A stretch of DNA of 64,000 bases from Bauldia sp. Its GTDB lineage: Bacteria; Pseudomonadota; Alphaproteobacteria; Rhizobiales; Kaistiaceae. Below are positions 18,944 to 28,237 of the stretch, piece by piece. Within the stretch, counting starts at the first letter, position 1. Each line of letters begins with the position of its first letter. The stretch is taken from contig JANQRX010000006.1 of assembly GCA_028284325.1 (NCBI GenBank), positions 124,001 through 188,000 on the forward strand. Reading direction: 5' to 3'. Below the pieces are notes generated by a model. The model had not been told where the DNA came from. It saw nothing but the letters and a program-made list of their open reading frames with translations, and did no database searches. The position numbers and the translations under genes are program-made.

Positions 18944-19918
18944 CTAATCGGTCGGGCTTGGCGCCGACGCGGCAAAGTCTGCGTCGAGGAACGGCCGAGC
19001 CAAGGCGCTCAGCATCTGCCGATCCGCGTTCTCTCTCACGAACTCCGGCGACATACGTCGAACGACGCCGCGATTGCTGACGGACGAATACCAATGGACG
19101 ATCCGCGTCCGATCGGACAGGACGTCGTCCAGTGCTGGATTGCGATGCGGTTTGAACCAGTGCCACGAGATCTCCGGCGGAAGGGGGTAGAAGACTTCGG
19201 GTGGATGCACCTTGATCTCTTCATACTCGCGGGTCCGGAGGAACTTCTGCAGCAGATGGGGCCCGATGGCGGACTTGTCGTTTTGCCGGTCGGCGGGAAC
19301 TTCCGTGATGCCGTGCAGCATATCCAGCAATAGCGGATGGCCCTTTCGTCCGGCCATGATGCCCGGACATACGGCTACGTAGTACAGGCTTTCGACGCGC
19401 CGAAATCCTCGCCAACCGCCCGGCACCATGCGAAACCCGTAGCGCAGAATTCCGAGTCCCGCGGACCTGGATTTCCTCATCCAGTCGTTCGAGTGAACCA
19501 CGAAATCCGGCCAGGCAATTCGTTCCGACCCACAGAAGAACTGCGCCTCCTGGCAGAGCGGTTCGAGAGAGGCGAGGGTGACGGTGTCCAGGTCGAGATA
19601 GACGCCGCCCTCTTTGGCGAGAATGGCCGCTCGCAAGATATCGGACTTGGCTGCCGGTTTGACCAATCGCGGGTACAACGCAATCAGGGCGTCCCCGTTG
19701 TCGCAATCGGCCAGGTATGACGGCGGATCCATGCGGCGAGCGGTGAAGCGCGGCGTGCTTTGCAGGTCGTCCCACCAGCGCGAACCGGTGAGGTCGTCGG
19801 TGTGGTGCAGAACGACACGCTCAAAGCCGCCCCGCAGGATCGCCGACCTGATGGCGAGTACGTTCAGCCAAGGGAATTCTCGGCCGATCCAGACGAAGTG
19901 GGCGGTTCTCGGGATCAT
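18944..19918 (-). CDS. GT32-like (DXD) glycosyltransferase
   Basis: IPRTAHFVWIG...AAKSDILRAAILAKEGGVYLDLDTVTL. Confidence 0.82.
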   Translation of the reverse strand: MIPRTAHFVWIGREFPWLNVLAIRSAILRGGFERVVLHHTDDLTGSRWWDDLQSTPRFTARRMDPPSYLADCDNGDALIALYPRLVKPAAKSDILRAAILAKEGGVYLDLDTVTLASLEPLCQEAQFFCGSERIAWPDFVVHSNDWMRKSRSAGLGILRYGFRMVPGGWRGFRRVESLYYVAVCPGIMAGRKGHPLLLDMLHGITEVPADRQNDKSAIGPHLLQKFLRTREYEEIKVHPPEVFYPLPPEISWHWFKPHRNPALDDVLSDRTRIVHWYSSVSNRGVVRRMSPEFVRENADRQMLSALARPFLDADFAASAPSPTD

Positions 19919-20101
19919 GCGTGTTGCGTCCGGCCGGGATCGGTCCTGCGCGACAACGAAATCTCAAAACAGAGATGCCGCCTGCTCGTGGGACCGTCAC
20001 CAGGTTTGGCGCGCAGGGCGCCCGCGGAATGTCGGTGCAGACGGCTCCCGCCAAAGCCGGTTGGCGAAAGGGCGGCAATGACTCCGCTCCTCAACTGGCC
20101 G

Positions 20102-20881
20102 TCATTGCAGGTCAACGTAGTCCAGTCCCTTGATTGTCTCCCATTGCTGTCGCGCGTCGGTATGACTCCACCGGTTTCGAAGGACACCCTCAGCATAAGC
20201 ATCCGACGCACCAAGAGGTACCACCGAACCATTCAATATATCTCTTCGGACGAAGATCAGGTTTACTCCGGCAATATTTTTGACGAGCGCATAATCCGCA
20301 TCAAGAAGTTTGCAGAACGCTGCTATTGAAGCGCCATGATACCATCCGCTTGGGTGTTCCTTGTGTCGGTCGAAATCGGCTTTGTAAGGCACCGTGACGC
20401 ATCTCAGTCCGAAACTCGCGTTGTATTCTACGCAAATCACGTGGGGTTTGGTGCGATGCAGTAATGCTTTGAGAATCCAATAGTCGTTGCCATCAATATC
20501 AATGCTGAGTATGCCCAGCTTATCGCCGTTCTCTGATATAAAATCTGTAATGGTGTTCAGACTCTCCAGCGTGATCCAATGGCACTCTGCCACGCTGTTG
20601 TACTTCAGTTTTCGAAAGATCGAGTTTGCCAGATCGCATTGCTGCTCATTGCCATCCAGCAGCAATCCCTTGTATCCAAGCTTGGTCAGGCCGACCGAGT
20701 TGTAGCTGTAGGCATGAAAACCGAACTCCACAAAAGATCTGTCAACTCCGAAGCGATCCGCGAAATCGACCAGCAGATCTGATTCTTCGTTGTCATTCTG
20801 CGATCTGGCAAAGAGCTGCCAGACCAAAGACTGTGCCGGCCAAAAAGTCACTTGTTCCGCCGTCGGCCTCGTTCGCTCCAC
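20102..20881 (-). CDS. FkbM-like methyltransferase family protein
   Basis: FVEFGFHAYSYNSVGLTKLGYKGLLLDGNEQQ; LGILSIDIDGNDYWILKALL; composition visibly AT-richer than flanks. Confidence 0.6.
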   Translation of the reverse strand: MERTRPTAEQVTFWPAQSLVWQLFARSQNDNEESDLLVDFADRFGVDRSFVEFGFHAYSYNSVGLTKLGYKGLLLDGNEQQCDLANSIFRKLKYNSVAECHWITLESLNTITDFISENGDKLGILSIDIDGNDYWILKALLHRTKPHVICVEYNASFGLRCVTVPYKADFDRHKEHPSGWYHGASIAAFCKLLDADYALVKNIAGVNLIFVRRDILNGSVVPLGASDAYAEGVLRNRWSHTDARQQWETIKGLDYVDLQ

Positions 20882-20996
20882 ACTACCACGGCCGACGACG
20901 CGATCGAGCCCGCCATCCGCCTCTCCCGCCGCATGGGAAGCAAAACCACTTCCGCGGCGCCGATGACGGCGCGGCAGCCGACCAACCCTCTAGCAT

Positions 20997-22052
20997 TCAG
21001 CTATTCAGGTAGTTCTGCCAGTGATCCAGTGTAAGTGTGGCCCTGTCTCTGCTCAGAACCTCCGCGGCCTTCTGATCCAGATGGGCAAGGCTGATGTCGT
21101 CCCATTGCTCAAGAATGATGACCGGCATGGTCCTGTGGAGGATGTCGAGCGGCGATGATCTGACCACCGGAACGCAACCCAGACACATGGCCTCATAGGT
21201 GCGGTGACAATCGAGGCCGTTGCCATGCGGTGAGATCACATACTTGTAGTCCGACATCAGTTGCCAGAGCGACCGACGATCCGTTCGTCCGGGCAGGAAG
21301 TCGTTGTACCGGGCGTCGAGAAGGGCTTCGTTGGCAACATATCGGTCTCTTCCGTGTCGTTCGAACATATTGAACTGGTGACACGATAGTGTGCGATCCC
21401 GTCGCTTCTGAAATGGCTTGGCTTTCGTGAGGATTTCGGTCAGGACGCGCTCCTGCCCGACGGCCGTCATTCTGGGCGCCCACCAATGCAGGCCGTTCTG
21501 CAATGTGTGGTAGTCGAGGCCCAGAGGTATCGGCTTGATTGACCCATGTTCCCGGGGCAGGTCGTAGTTCTGCGTGAACCATGTTTCGACGGCATGACTC
21601 TTGGGTACGATGTGCTCGTAATCGATGCCGTCGATCTTGCCGATTTCCGAGGGGGCTCCGCGCGTGCTGGACCCGGTGACCAGTCGGATCCTTATGCGGT
21701 TCTCCTCAAGGCGCGGTAGAATCTGTTGCACAAAATGGCGTAGCGCGCTGGTGACGACGTAAACCCTGTCACCATTCTCGATGTCTCGATATTGATCGGC
21801 GTCGAAACGACCGTCGTCTGCGACAATCGGTTTCGGGTAAACATCGCAGGACTTTGCGATCCCGCGCGTGGAGACGAACCGGCAGTTCAGTTCGGAGCTG
21901 TTCGGGTCGGCCAGTTCCCTGTTCAGTTGCTGAAAGCTGACGGCATCCGACAATCTGGCTCCCACGAACAGCAGCGCGACATTCAGATAGTCCGAGACGT
22001 CCGAGGTCTTGGCTTGCTCGATATCCTGTACGCCCATCGCAAGGCAGCCCAT
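20997..22052 (-). CDS. Exostosin/RXYLT1-like glycosyltransferase
   Basis: ISPHGNGLDCHRTYEAMCLGCVPVVRSSPLD; start chosen at MGCLAMGVQ because upstream ORF extension is low-complexity and overlaps the next gene. Confidence 0.7.
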   Translation of the reverse strand: MGCLAMGVQDIEQAKTSDVSDYLNVALLFVGARLSDAVSFQQLNRELADPNSSELNCRFVSTRGIAKSCDVYPKPIVADDGRFDADQYRDIENGDRVYVVTSALRHFVQQILPRLEENRIRIRLVTGSSTRGAPSEIGKIDGIDYEHIVPKSHAVETWFTQNYDLPREHGSIKPIPLGLDYHTLQNGLHWWAPRMTAVGQERVLTEILTKAKPFQKRRDRTLSCHQFNMFERHGRDRYVANEALLDARYNDFLPGRTDRRSLWQLMSDYKYVISPHGNGLDCHRTYEAMCLGCVPVVRSSPLDILHRTMPVIILEQWDDISLAHLDQKAAEVLSRDRATLTLDHWQNYLNS

Positions 22053-22392
22053 CTGAGTCCATCCGCCACACATATCACTCCGTATCTGGTTTGTCCGACG
22101 ACATCCCCTGCCCGGGCGACCTGGATCGGGCTCGGCCCCGCCGCGTCCACGCCCGGTCCACTTGACAAGGGAAGCGGCGCGGCGGCCAATGCGCCGGAGC
22201 CCGAGACGTGTTCCGCGACACCCGGGAAAGGCCTTGAAAAAGGACACCGGGCACGATCGGGCTGGCCAGCCTGAACGACCGCTCGAGGCGGCTCGCGAAG
22301 CGGGCGAGTCCAGAGCCTTGGTGCGCGCCGCCGGTCGTTGACCGGCTGCGCCGGACGAGAGCCCGACGAGCCAGAGAGGACACGATCGTACG

Positions 22393-23277
22393 GTGCCGAA
22401 AAAAGTCCCCTCGAAGAGTCTGGTCGTAACGTCTCTCTTCCGCGACAACGCGGCCTATATTCCCTACTACTTGAAGTGCTGTGAGTCGTTGCTCAATCGA
22501 CTGGCAGATTATGATTTTGAGTTCCTTTTCTACACAAACAACAACACCGATAACACAACAGAATTGCTGAGAAGCCAGGGCGTACTGCCGAGCGTCAGGA
22601 TTGTCGAAGATGAATACGACGAAGATCATCTGACGTTACATCGAACGCTGCGGCTGGCAGTTTATAGAGAGCGGATGTTGGACATGATACGGCAGTCCAG
22701 GGCGAGTTACGTCCTGATGATTGATAGCGATATCATGTTCAACGGGAACATGGTCGCGGAGATGATCAAGACGTTGGAAACGGCCGATGCGTCATTTGTG
22801 GCGCCATTTTCGATCAACAAGATGGGTTTCTACTATGACACTTACGCCCATGTGGAGATGGACGACGAATACATGTGGCTGACGGAACGTCGTCCGAGCA
22901 TGCTGTGGAAGAGGCATGTGGCGATTGCCGGAGGCAAAGAGCCGCGACAGGTCAAGTCGGCGTTTTCAGGTTTCTTCCTGGGCCGTCGCGATGTTCTTGA
23001 TCACCCGACGATAACGTACATCTCGGGTCGTTCCGAGTGCGAACACCTCGCCTTCAATCAGGCGATCAACGATATGGGCAGGAGGATCTTCCTTGATCCT
23101 GCGGTGACACCGATCCAGTCGGATGCGAACGCCTTCCAGTCGCACTATCGACTTGTTTCGTCCGGCCGCACGAACTTTCGAAAGAATGCCATGCGACTGC
23201 AAACGATAAAGGGCGTCACCCTGCGTGAGATCTGGGTCGAGGCGCGGCTGCTCTGGGGGCAGTCGGTGAAGCCGTGA
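22393..23277 (+). CDS. Anp1/GT62-like or CAP59-like glycosyltransferase
   Basis: SLFRDNAAYIPYYLKCCESLL; LMIDSDIMFNGNMVAEMI (DSD); VAPFSINKMGFYYDTYA. Confidence 0.65.
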   Translation: MPKKVPSKSLVVTSLFRDNAAYIPYYLKCCESLLNRLADYDFEFLFYTNNNTDNTTELLRSQGVLPSVRIVEDEYDEDHLTLHRTLRLAVYRERMLDMIRQSRASYVLMIDSDIMFNGNMVAEMIKTLETADASFVAPFSINKMGFYYDTYAHVEMDDEYMWLTERRPSMLWKRHVAIAGGKEPRQVKSAFSGFFLGRRDVLDHPTITYISGRSECEHLAFNQAINDMGRRIFLDPAVTPIQSDANAFQSHYRLVSSGRTNFRKNAMRLQTIKGVTLREIWVEARLLWGQSVKP

Positions 23278-23297
23278 CGGGACCTGGGCTGCGCCGG

Positions 23298-25058
23298 CTA
23301 CGGCGTCTCATGCAGTGCTTGCTCTGAAGGTCCGCGCCCCGGAGTCTCGCCGTCGGGCTTCCACGCGGCCACCTTTTCGGCTCTTCCGCCCGCGACCTTG
23401 TAGATCCGGCCGGCGATTGAGGTCCATGCCTCCCGGTGGGTGACAGCGACGATCGTCAGGGCTCCCTTGAGCGCATCGATGTTGGCGCAGATTTCCGCTT
23501 CCGTCTTTGGATCAAGCGCGCTTGTGACTTCGTCGAGTATCAGCAGCTTGGGCTGGAACACGAGGGCACGCGCCAACGCAATACGCTGCCTCTCGCCGCC
23601 GGAGAATCTCGCTCCCAACTCGCCCGCTATTGTCTCCAACCCATCCTCAAGCTTTTCGACGAACGTCTCGGCACCGGCCATCGTCAGTGCCCGGCGAACG
23701 GCCTCGTCGCTCACCGATGGATCGCCGAGCGTGATGTTCTGGCGGATCGTTCCATGCAGCAGCGTCGTCTCCTGCGGAACGTACCCGATCATCCTGCGCC
23801 ACTGGCGCAGATCGACCTGATCAAGCGGCGTGTCGTCAAGCCAGATCGTTCCGGAATCGGGCGTATGCAACCCGAGCAGCAGGTCGACGATGCTGGTCTT
23901 GCCGGCGCCCGACGGTCCAATCAGGACCGTGATCTCGTTTGACGGAATCGTCAGGGTGACATCCTGAATCACCGGCGAAGTCCCGTACTTGAACGAGACG
24001 TGCTCAAAACGGCAACTCCCCTCCAGTGTGGGAGACGCGTTTCCCGGCCGCTGTTCGCGCATCGAAGCCAGTGATTGAACGCTCTGCAACGCGCTCCAGT
24101 AAGCGCTTTCGTCCGCGGCAACCGACATCAGGAAATGCTGCGCCTGTCTGACGGTATCGACTCCCCTGAGGGCGATGATCGCCAGGACAGCCACGCTCGC
24201 GAACTGGATCTGCCACCATACGGTCGCGATCAGCAGACCGGCTCCCAGCACTGCGACGAGGAACGAATCGGCACCGGTGCGGACGGCATTCGCCAGAACG
24301 GCCAGGCGGCGCGCCGCAGCACGTATCTTGCCGTTTTGGGCTTGAATCGCGGACAGGATCTGATCCTGTCTTTCCATCGCCCTGATCGGCTTCATGTTGT
24401 TGAGGGTGTCCGAGACCAGCGTCGACATGGTCGCCATATGGACTGTCTGCTGTTGGCCCACTTCCCGGCTCTTCGCGACAAGTCTTCCGAACAGGATATA
24501 GAACGCAACCCCAACGACGATACCGAGCACCGTCAGTTCGAGGGAGATGAGGAAGGCCGCACACAGATAGAAGACGGATTGAATCGTGTAAGAAAACAGC
24601 CGCGCCGACTCCATGTAGACCTTGCCGGCTCGCATGGCGTTGTTGTTGAGCTCATTGGCGAACTCACCGACCTTGCGGCCGACAAGATAGTTCCACCGCG
24701 CGGCAAAGAGGTGCTCAAGGAGCCTGGCTCTGATCCTCGTCGACACCTCGGCCTCGGCGAAGGCCACATAGTTCAGCGCAAAAAAGGTCATCACGTACTT
24801 CGACGACAACGCAAGGATCGCGAGACATATCAACGGGATGGGTTCGATCGCGACTCCCAGCGAGTCCAGTGCGCCGATCGCAAGACGGCCCAGCCAGGGA
24901 TCCTCGCCTCCTTCCACCCCGCCGCCGGTCAGTGCGAAAAGGGGCACCAGCGCGCCGAGGCCGACCATTTCGAAGGCGCTGGCGAGAGTCAGGCTGAACA
25001 GGACCGCCCAGGGCCGCGCGCCCTCGCTGCGAAAGAAGATTTTGAACGCTCCGCGCAT
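23298..25058 (-). CDS. ABC transporter, fused permease/ATP-binding (type I exporter, glycolipid-flippase-like)
   Basis: Walker A GPSGAGKTS, signature FSGGERQR, Walker B LLILDEVTSALD, N-terminal TMD. Confidence 0.92.
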   Translation of the reverse strand: MRGAFKIFFRSEGARPWAVLFSLTLASAFEMVGLGALVPLFALTGGGVEGGEDPWLGRLAIGALDSLGVAIEPIPLICLAILALSSKYVMTFFALNYVAFAEAEVSTRIRARLLEHLFAARWNYLVGRKVGEFANELNNNAMRAGKVYMESARLFSYTIQSVFYLCAAFLISLELTVLGIVVGVAFYILFGRLVAKSREVGQQQTVHMATMSTLVSDTLNNMKPIRAMERQDQILSAIQAQNGKIRAAARRLAVLANAVRTGADSFLVAVLGAGLLIATVWWQIQFASVAVLAIIALRGVDTVRQAQHFLMSVAADESAYWSALQSVQSLASMREQRPGNASPTLEGSCRFEHVSFKYGTSPVIQDVTLTIPSNEITVLIGPSGAGKTSIVDLLLGLHTPDSGTIWLDDTPLDQVDLRQWRRMIGYVPQETTLLHGTIRQNITLGDPSVSDEAVRRALTMAGAETFVEKLEDGLETIAGELGARFSGGERQRIALARALVFQPKLLILDEVTSALDPKTEAEICANIDALKGALTIVAVTHREAWTSIAGRIYKVAGGRAEKVAAWKPDGETPGRGPSEQALHETP

Positions 25059-25321
25059 GACCGCGTTCTATCACGATTGGCTGGTTTGTATCGCCGTCGC
25101 GGGCGCGGCTTCGCGCGGGTGATGCCGGGTCGTCAGCCTCCGGTTCGCCCCGCTTGAGCTCGATCTCGGCGACGTCGGCGAACTCCCTTCGGGAGAGATA
25201 TGCCGTCTACCGAAAAGGACCGCTCGCAACTGGACGTACCGCCGCGCCTTCCGCTAGAGGTGCCAGCCTCTGTCGCGTCGGGCGCATCGCGCCCCGGCTC
25301 ACACTTTGAGGGACGAAGCCC

Positions 25322-26161
25322 GTGAGATTGTCGCGCTGTCTGGTGGCGAGCGATTCCAATCCCGACTACGTCGGTTTCGTCGATCTGGTCCGGTCGGCCT
25401 GGCGGGACTGTGTGGGCATCGACCTCAGCCTGGTTCTCGTCGCGTCGCAGCTTCCTCCGAACGTCGGGCGGCATGAGGACGTCGTGACGATGTTCGAGCC
25501 GGTGCCGGATGTTCCCACGGCCTTTCAGGCGCAGTGTATCCGTCTGTTGTGGCCGTCCATGATGCGCGACGACGGAGCGGTGATCATCTCCGACATGGAC
25601 ATGGCGCCCCTCTCCCGACGCTATTTCACGGCGGCGCTGCCAACGCTGCCCGACGACAGTTTCGTCGTCTACCGATCGGGCTTGCTGGAGGCCGTCGGGC
25701 AACTGCCGATATGCTACAACGCGGCGCGGCCGGGGACCTGGGCGGAGGTTTTTCCGGGCATGCGCGACCCGCAGGACGTTCGCGACGTGCTGGCGAACTG
25801 GTGGCAGATTGCGTCACCCAGCTGGGAATTGCGCAAGGTTGGAAACAACGGCTGGACCTTCGACCAATCACATCTCTTCGACCGGGTCACCGCGTGGTCC
25901 GAGACGAAACCCGAGGCGCATCTGGTGAAGCTCGATGATCGAGCTCTCCGGTTCCGGCGGTTCCATCGGCGCAAGGCGACACTGGGTGCCGAATCCAGGC
26001 TCTTTCCCGTCCAGGAATGGGTGCTCGGCCACGCGATCCGTCGCGGCTACTTCACCGACAGTCACCTGGAGCAGCCGCCGGACCTCAACGCCCGTCTCAA
26101 CGGCTCCATCGTGGCGCATGCGACGGGCGAGACGGCGCGCACGCATCGCGGGCGCCGATGA
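25322..26161 (+). CDS. Putative GT-A-like glycosyltransferase / hypothetical protein
   Basis: IRLLWPSMMRDDGAVIISDMDMAPLSRRYF; sits in the glycan island; GTG start. Confidence 0.5.
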   Translation: MRLSRCLVASDSNPDYVGFVDLVRSAWRDCVGIDLSLVLVASQLPPNVGRHEDVVTMFEPVPDVPTAFQAQCIRLLWPSMMRDDGAVIISDMDMAPLSRRYFTAALPTLPDDSFVVYRSGLLEAVGQLPICYNAARPGTWAEVFPGMRDPQDVRDVLANWWQIASPSWELRKVGNNGWTFDQSHLFDRVTAWSETKPEAHLVKLDDRALRFRRFHRRKATLGAESRLFPVQEWVLGHAIRRGYFTDSHLEQPPDLNARLNGSIVAHATGETARTHRGRR

Positions 26162-27003
26162 CCGGTCGGACGCCTGCAACTCCGCGTCAGGGACAGGATC
26201 AGGACGTGACCGCTGTCGATACCGGCGGGATCAAGGTCTCCGCGATCATCACCAGCTACAATCGCTATTCATCTCTGATGACGGCCGTCGACAGCGTCAG
26301 GAAGCAGACCCATCCGAACGTCGAGATCATTGTCATCAACGACAAATCGGATATGCCCGAGTACGGCCGGACACCGCCCGGGGACGTTACCTGGATCGAT
26401 CTGGAGACAAGCAGCCGCGAGGCCCTTGGCTTTCCAAGTTGCGGCTACACCAAGAACGCGGGGATCGCCGCGGCCACAGGCGACTACGTCGCCTTCCTCG
26501 ACGATGACGATGCGTGGCTGCCGGACAAGGTGAAGGCGCAGCTCGATGCCATGGTGAGCGGCGGCTGGACGTTCTCGTGCTCGGAGGCGCTGATCGGTGG
26601 CGGGCCGTTCGACGAGGACAAGGACTATGCCGTCTACCACGCCGGGTATTTCGAGACGTTCTCCAGGGACTTCTTCGAGCGCCACTACGGTCAATGGCGT
26701 GGGAAGCTTCCGGATGTGTTCGATCTTGAGCTGATCGAGAAGCACAACTTCGTGATCGTGTCGTCCGTCATGGTGCAGAAGAAGCTGCTGGACGATGTCG
26801 GTCCCTTCAGGGAAACCCGAATCTGGGACACGTCCAACGGCGGGCCGGAGGATCGGGACCTATGGAAACGGATCCTGCGGCGCACGGACTGCCTGCACAT
26901 CAACCGGCCGCTGGTGTACATCGACGGCCGTCTGTCGGAGAACACGCCGATCCGCAAGTTCGTGCGGAAGATCAGGAGGATCGTTGCGCGGCTCGGCAAC
27001 TGA
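26158..27003 (+). CDS. Glycosyltransferase family 2
   Basis: VSAIITSYNRYSSLMTAVDSVRKQTHPNVEIIVINDKS...VAFLDDDDAWLPDK; ATG at 26158 overlaps the preceding stop (ATGA). Confidence 0.88.
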   Translation: MTGRTPATPRQGQDQDVTAVDTGGIKVSAIITSYNRYSSLMTAVDSVRKQTHPNVEIIVINDKSDMPEYGRTPPGDVTWIDLETSSREALGFPSCGYTKNAGIAAATGDYVAFLDDDDAWLPDKVKAQLDAMVSGGWTFSCSEALIGGGPFDEDKDYAVYHAGYFETFSRDFFERHYGQWRGKLPDVFDLELIEKHNFVIVSSVMVQKKLLDDVGPFRETRIWDTSNGGPEDRDLWKRILRRTDCLHINRPLVYIDGRLSENTPIRKFVRKIRRIVARLGN

Positions 27004-27030
27004 CCGCCGGCCACGCCAGCGGTTCGCCGG

Positions 27031-27390
27031 TCAGCCGTCCTTGCCGTCGCACCATGCCCTGACGATCGCGGCCAGTTCCGCACCCTTCGCTTCCACCTCC
27101 GCGAGGTCGGCGAACTTCATTGTGCGGGCCTCCTTGCCGTCCCCTTCCAGGCTCGGAAAGTCGCCGGCAATCTCTGCGCCCTTGTGGAACATGAGGGTGG
27201 CGTGCACTTTCGCCTTGGGAAAGAAGCTCGCCAGATTGCCCTTGTAAATGAAGGTCGGCGCCTGCCATTTGATGGTCTCCGACATGCGGTCATCGGACGC
27301 GAGGATCGCCTCGCGCACCGCCATGACCACGGGCTTCATGGGATTGTCGTAGGCGTCGAGCCAAGCGTCGACATCGGGATTGCGGTTCAT
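27031..27390 (-). CDS. DUF1801 domain protein
   Basis: MRVREAIL-type N-term (VVMAVREAILASDDRMSETIKWQAPTFIYKGNLASFFP). Confidence 0.75.
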   Translation of the reverse strand: MNRNPDVDAWLDAYDNPMKPVVMAVREAILASDDRMSETIKWQAPTFIYKGNLASFFPKAKVHATLMFHKGAEIAGDFPSLEGDGKEARTMKFADLAEVEAKGAELAAIVRAWCDGKDG

Positions 27391-27407
27391 CGCGTCCTCA
27401 CCTCGGT

Positions 27408-28229
27408 CTAGGCGTTCTCCAGCCCGTCGATCAGCTTGTCATGTTCGGACGGGTGCATCATGACGGTGTTCTCCGCCGGGGGGAAACCGCCCCCGGCGAC
27501 ATCGTCGTGAAAAGCCCGCAGCGCCGCCACGCGTTCCCGGTACAGGCGCGCCTGCAAGGTTCGAAGGTCCCCGTAGGCCTTGGCGTGGCGCGGATTGCTG
27601 TCGTTGATGCCGCAAATGTCTTCCTGGAACAGGTAGTCGACATCGCCACCGCCGCCGGAGCCCAGCGATATGGTGACGACGGAAGTGCGTCGGGAGATCT
27701 CGGTCAACGCGTCGGCAGCGGTGACTTCAACCTCGACGCAATAGACGCCGGCGTTCTCCAGGTCCTTGATCTGCCCAAAGAGCGCCAGGGCCTCCTCGGC
27801 GGTGCGACCGAAGGCGCGCACCCCACCGATCCACGTACTTTTTCGCGGCACCAGGCCGACGTGCCCCATCACCGGAACGCTCGCGGACGCCAGAGATTCG
27901 ACAAAGGCCGGCTCGCGCGGACAGTAGATCGTGTCGGCGCCTGCTTCGAGGAGGCGATAGGCTTCCCGAAGGGCCTCGTCCCGCGACGGGAACTTCATCA
28001 TCTGGACCGCCGAGGAGATGAAATGCTCGGGCGCGCCCTCGCGCGCCGATGCGTAGACCGGCGCGCCGCTGATCAGAAGATCGATGCCGGCATCGGTGGC
28101 GGCGCGGGCCTCGTCGGCCGTGTTGGCGGTGGTCTGCGTGAACTTGCGCTGGCCCTTGCCGGCGATCAGATCGGCGACGGTGAGGTTACGCCGTGCCGCC
28201 TGGCCGCCGAACGTGAAGACGCGTTTCAC
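27408..28229 (-). CDS. PanB-like (ketopantoate hydroxymethyltransferase superfamily) protein with altered motifs
   Basis: PVMGHVGLVPRKSTWIGGVRAFGRTAEEALALFGQIKDLENAG; GTG start at 28229. Confidence 0.7.
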   Translation of the reverse strand: MKRVFTFGGQAARRNLTVADLIAGKGQRKFTQTTANTADEARAATDAGIDLLISGAPVYASAREGAPEHFISSAVQMMKFPSRDEALREAYRLLEAGADTIYCPREPAFVESLASASVPVMGHVGLVPRKSTWIGGVRAFGRTAEEALALFGQIKDLENAGVYCVEVEVTAADALTEISRRTSVVTISLGSGGGGDVDYLFQEDICGINDSNPRHAKAYGDLRTLQARLYRERVAALRAFHDDVAGGGFPPAENTVMMHPSEHDKLIDGLENA

Positions 28230-28237
28230 GGGTCGGG

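Noticed and set aside
20997-22448. Full 483 aa version of the exostosin-like ORF
   Set aside because: The N-terminal about 130 aa is Arg/Gly-rich noise overlapping the divergent GT gene start; the shorter start near 22052 or 22037 is preferred.
14505-27003. Wzx/Wzy-type O-antigen or ABC-dependent (KpsMT) capsule locus
   Set aside because: No Wzx, Wzy, Wza/Wzc, KpsM/KpsT or chain-length regulator recognised in the window.
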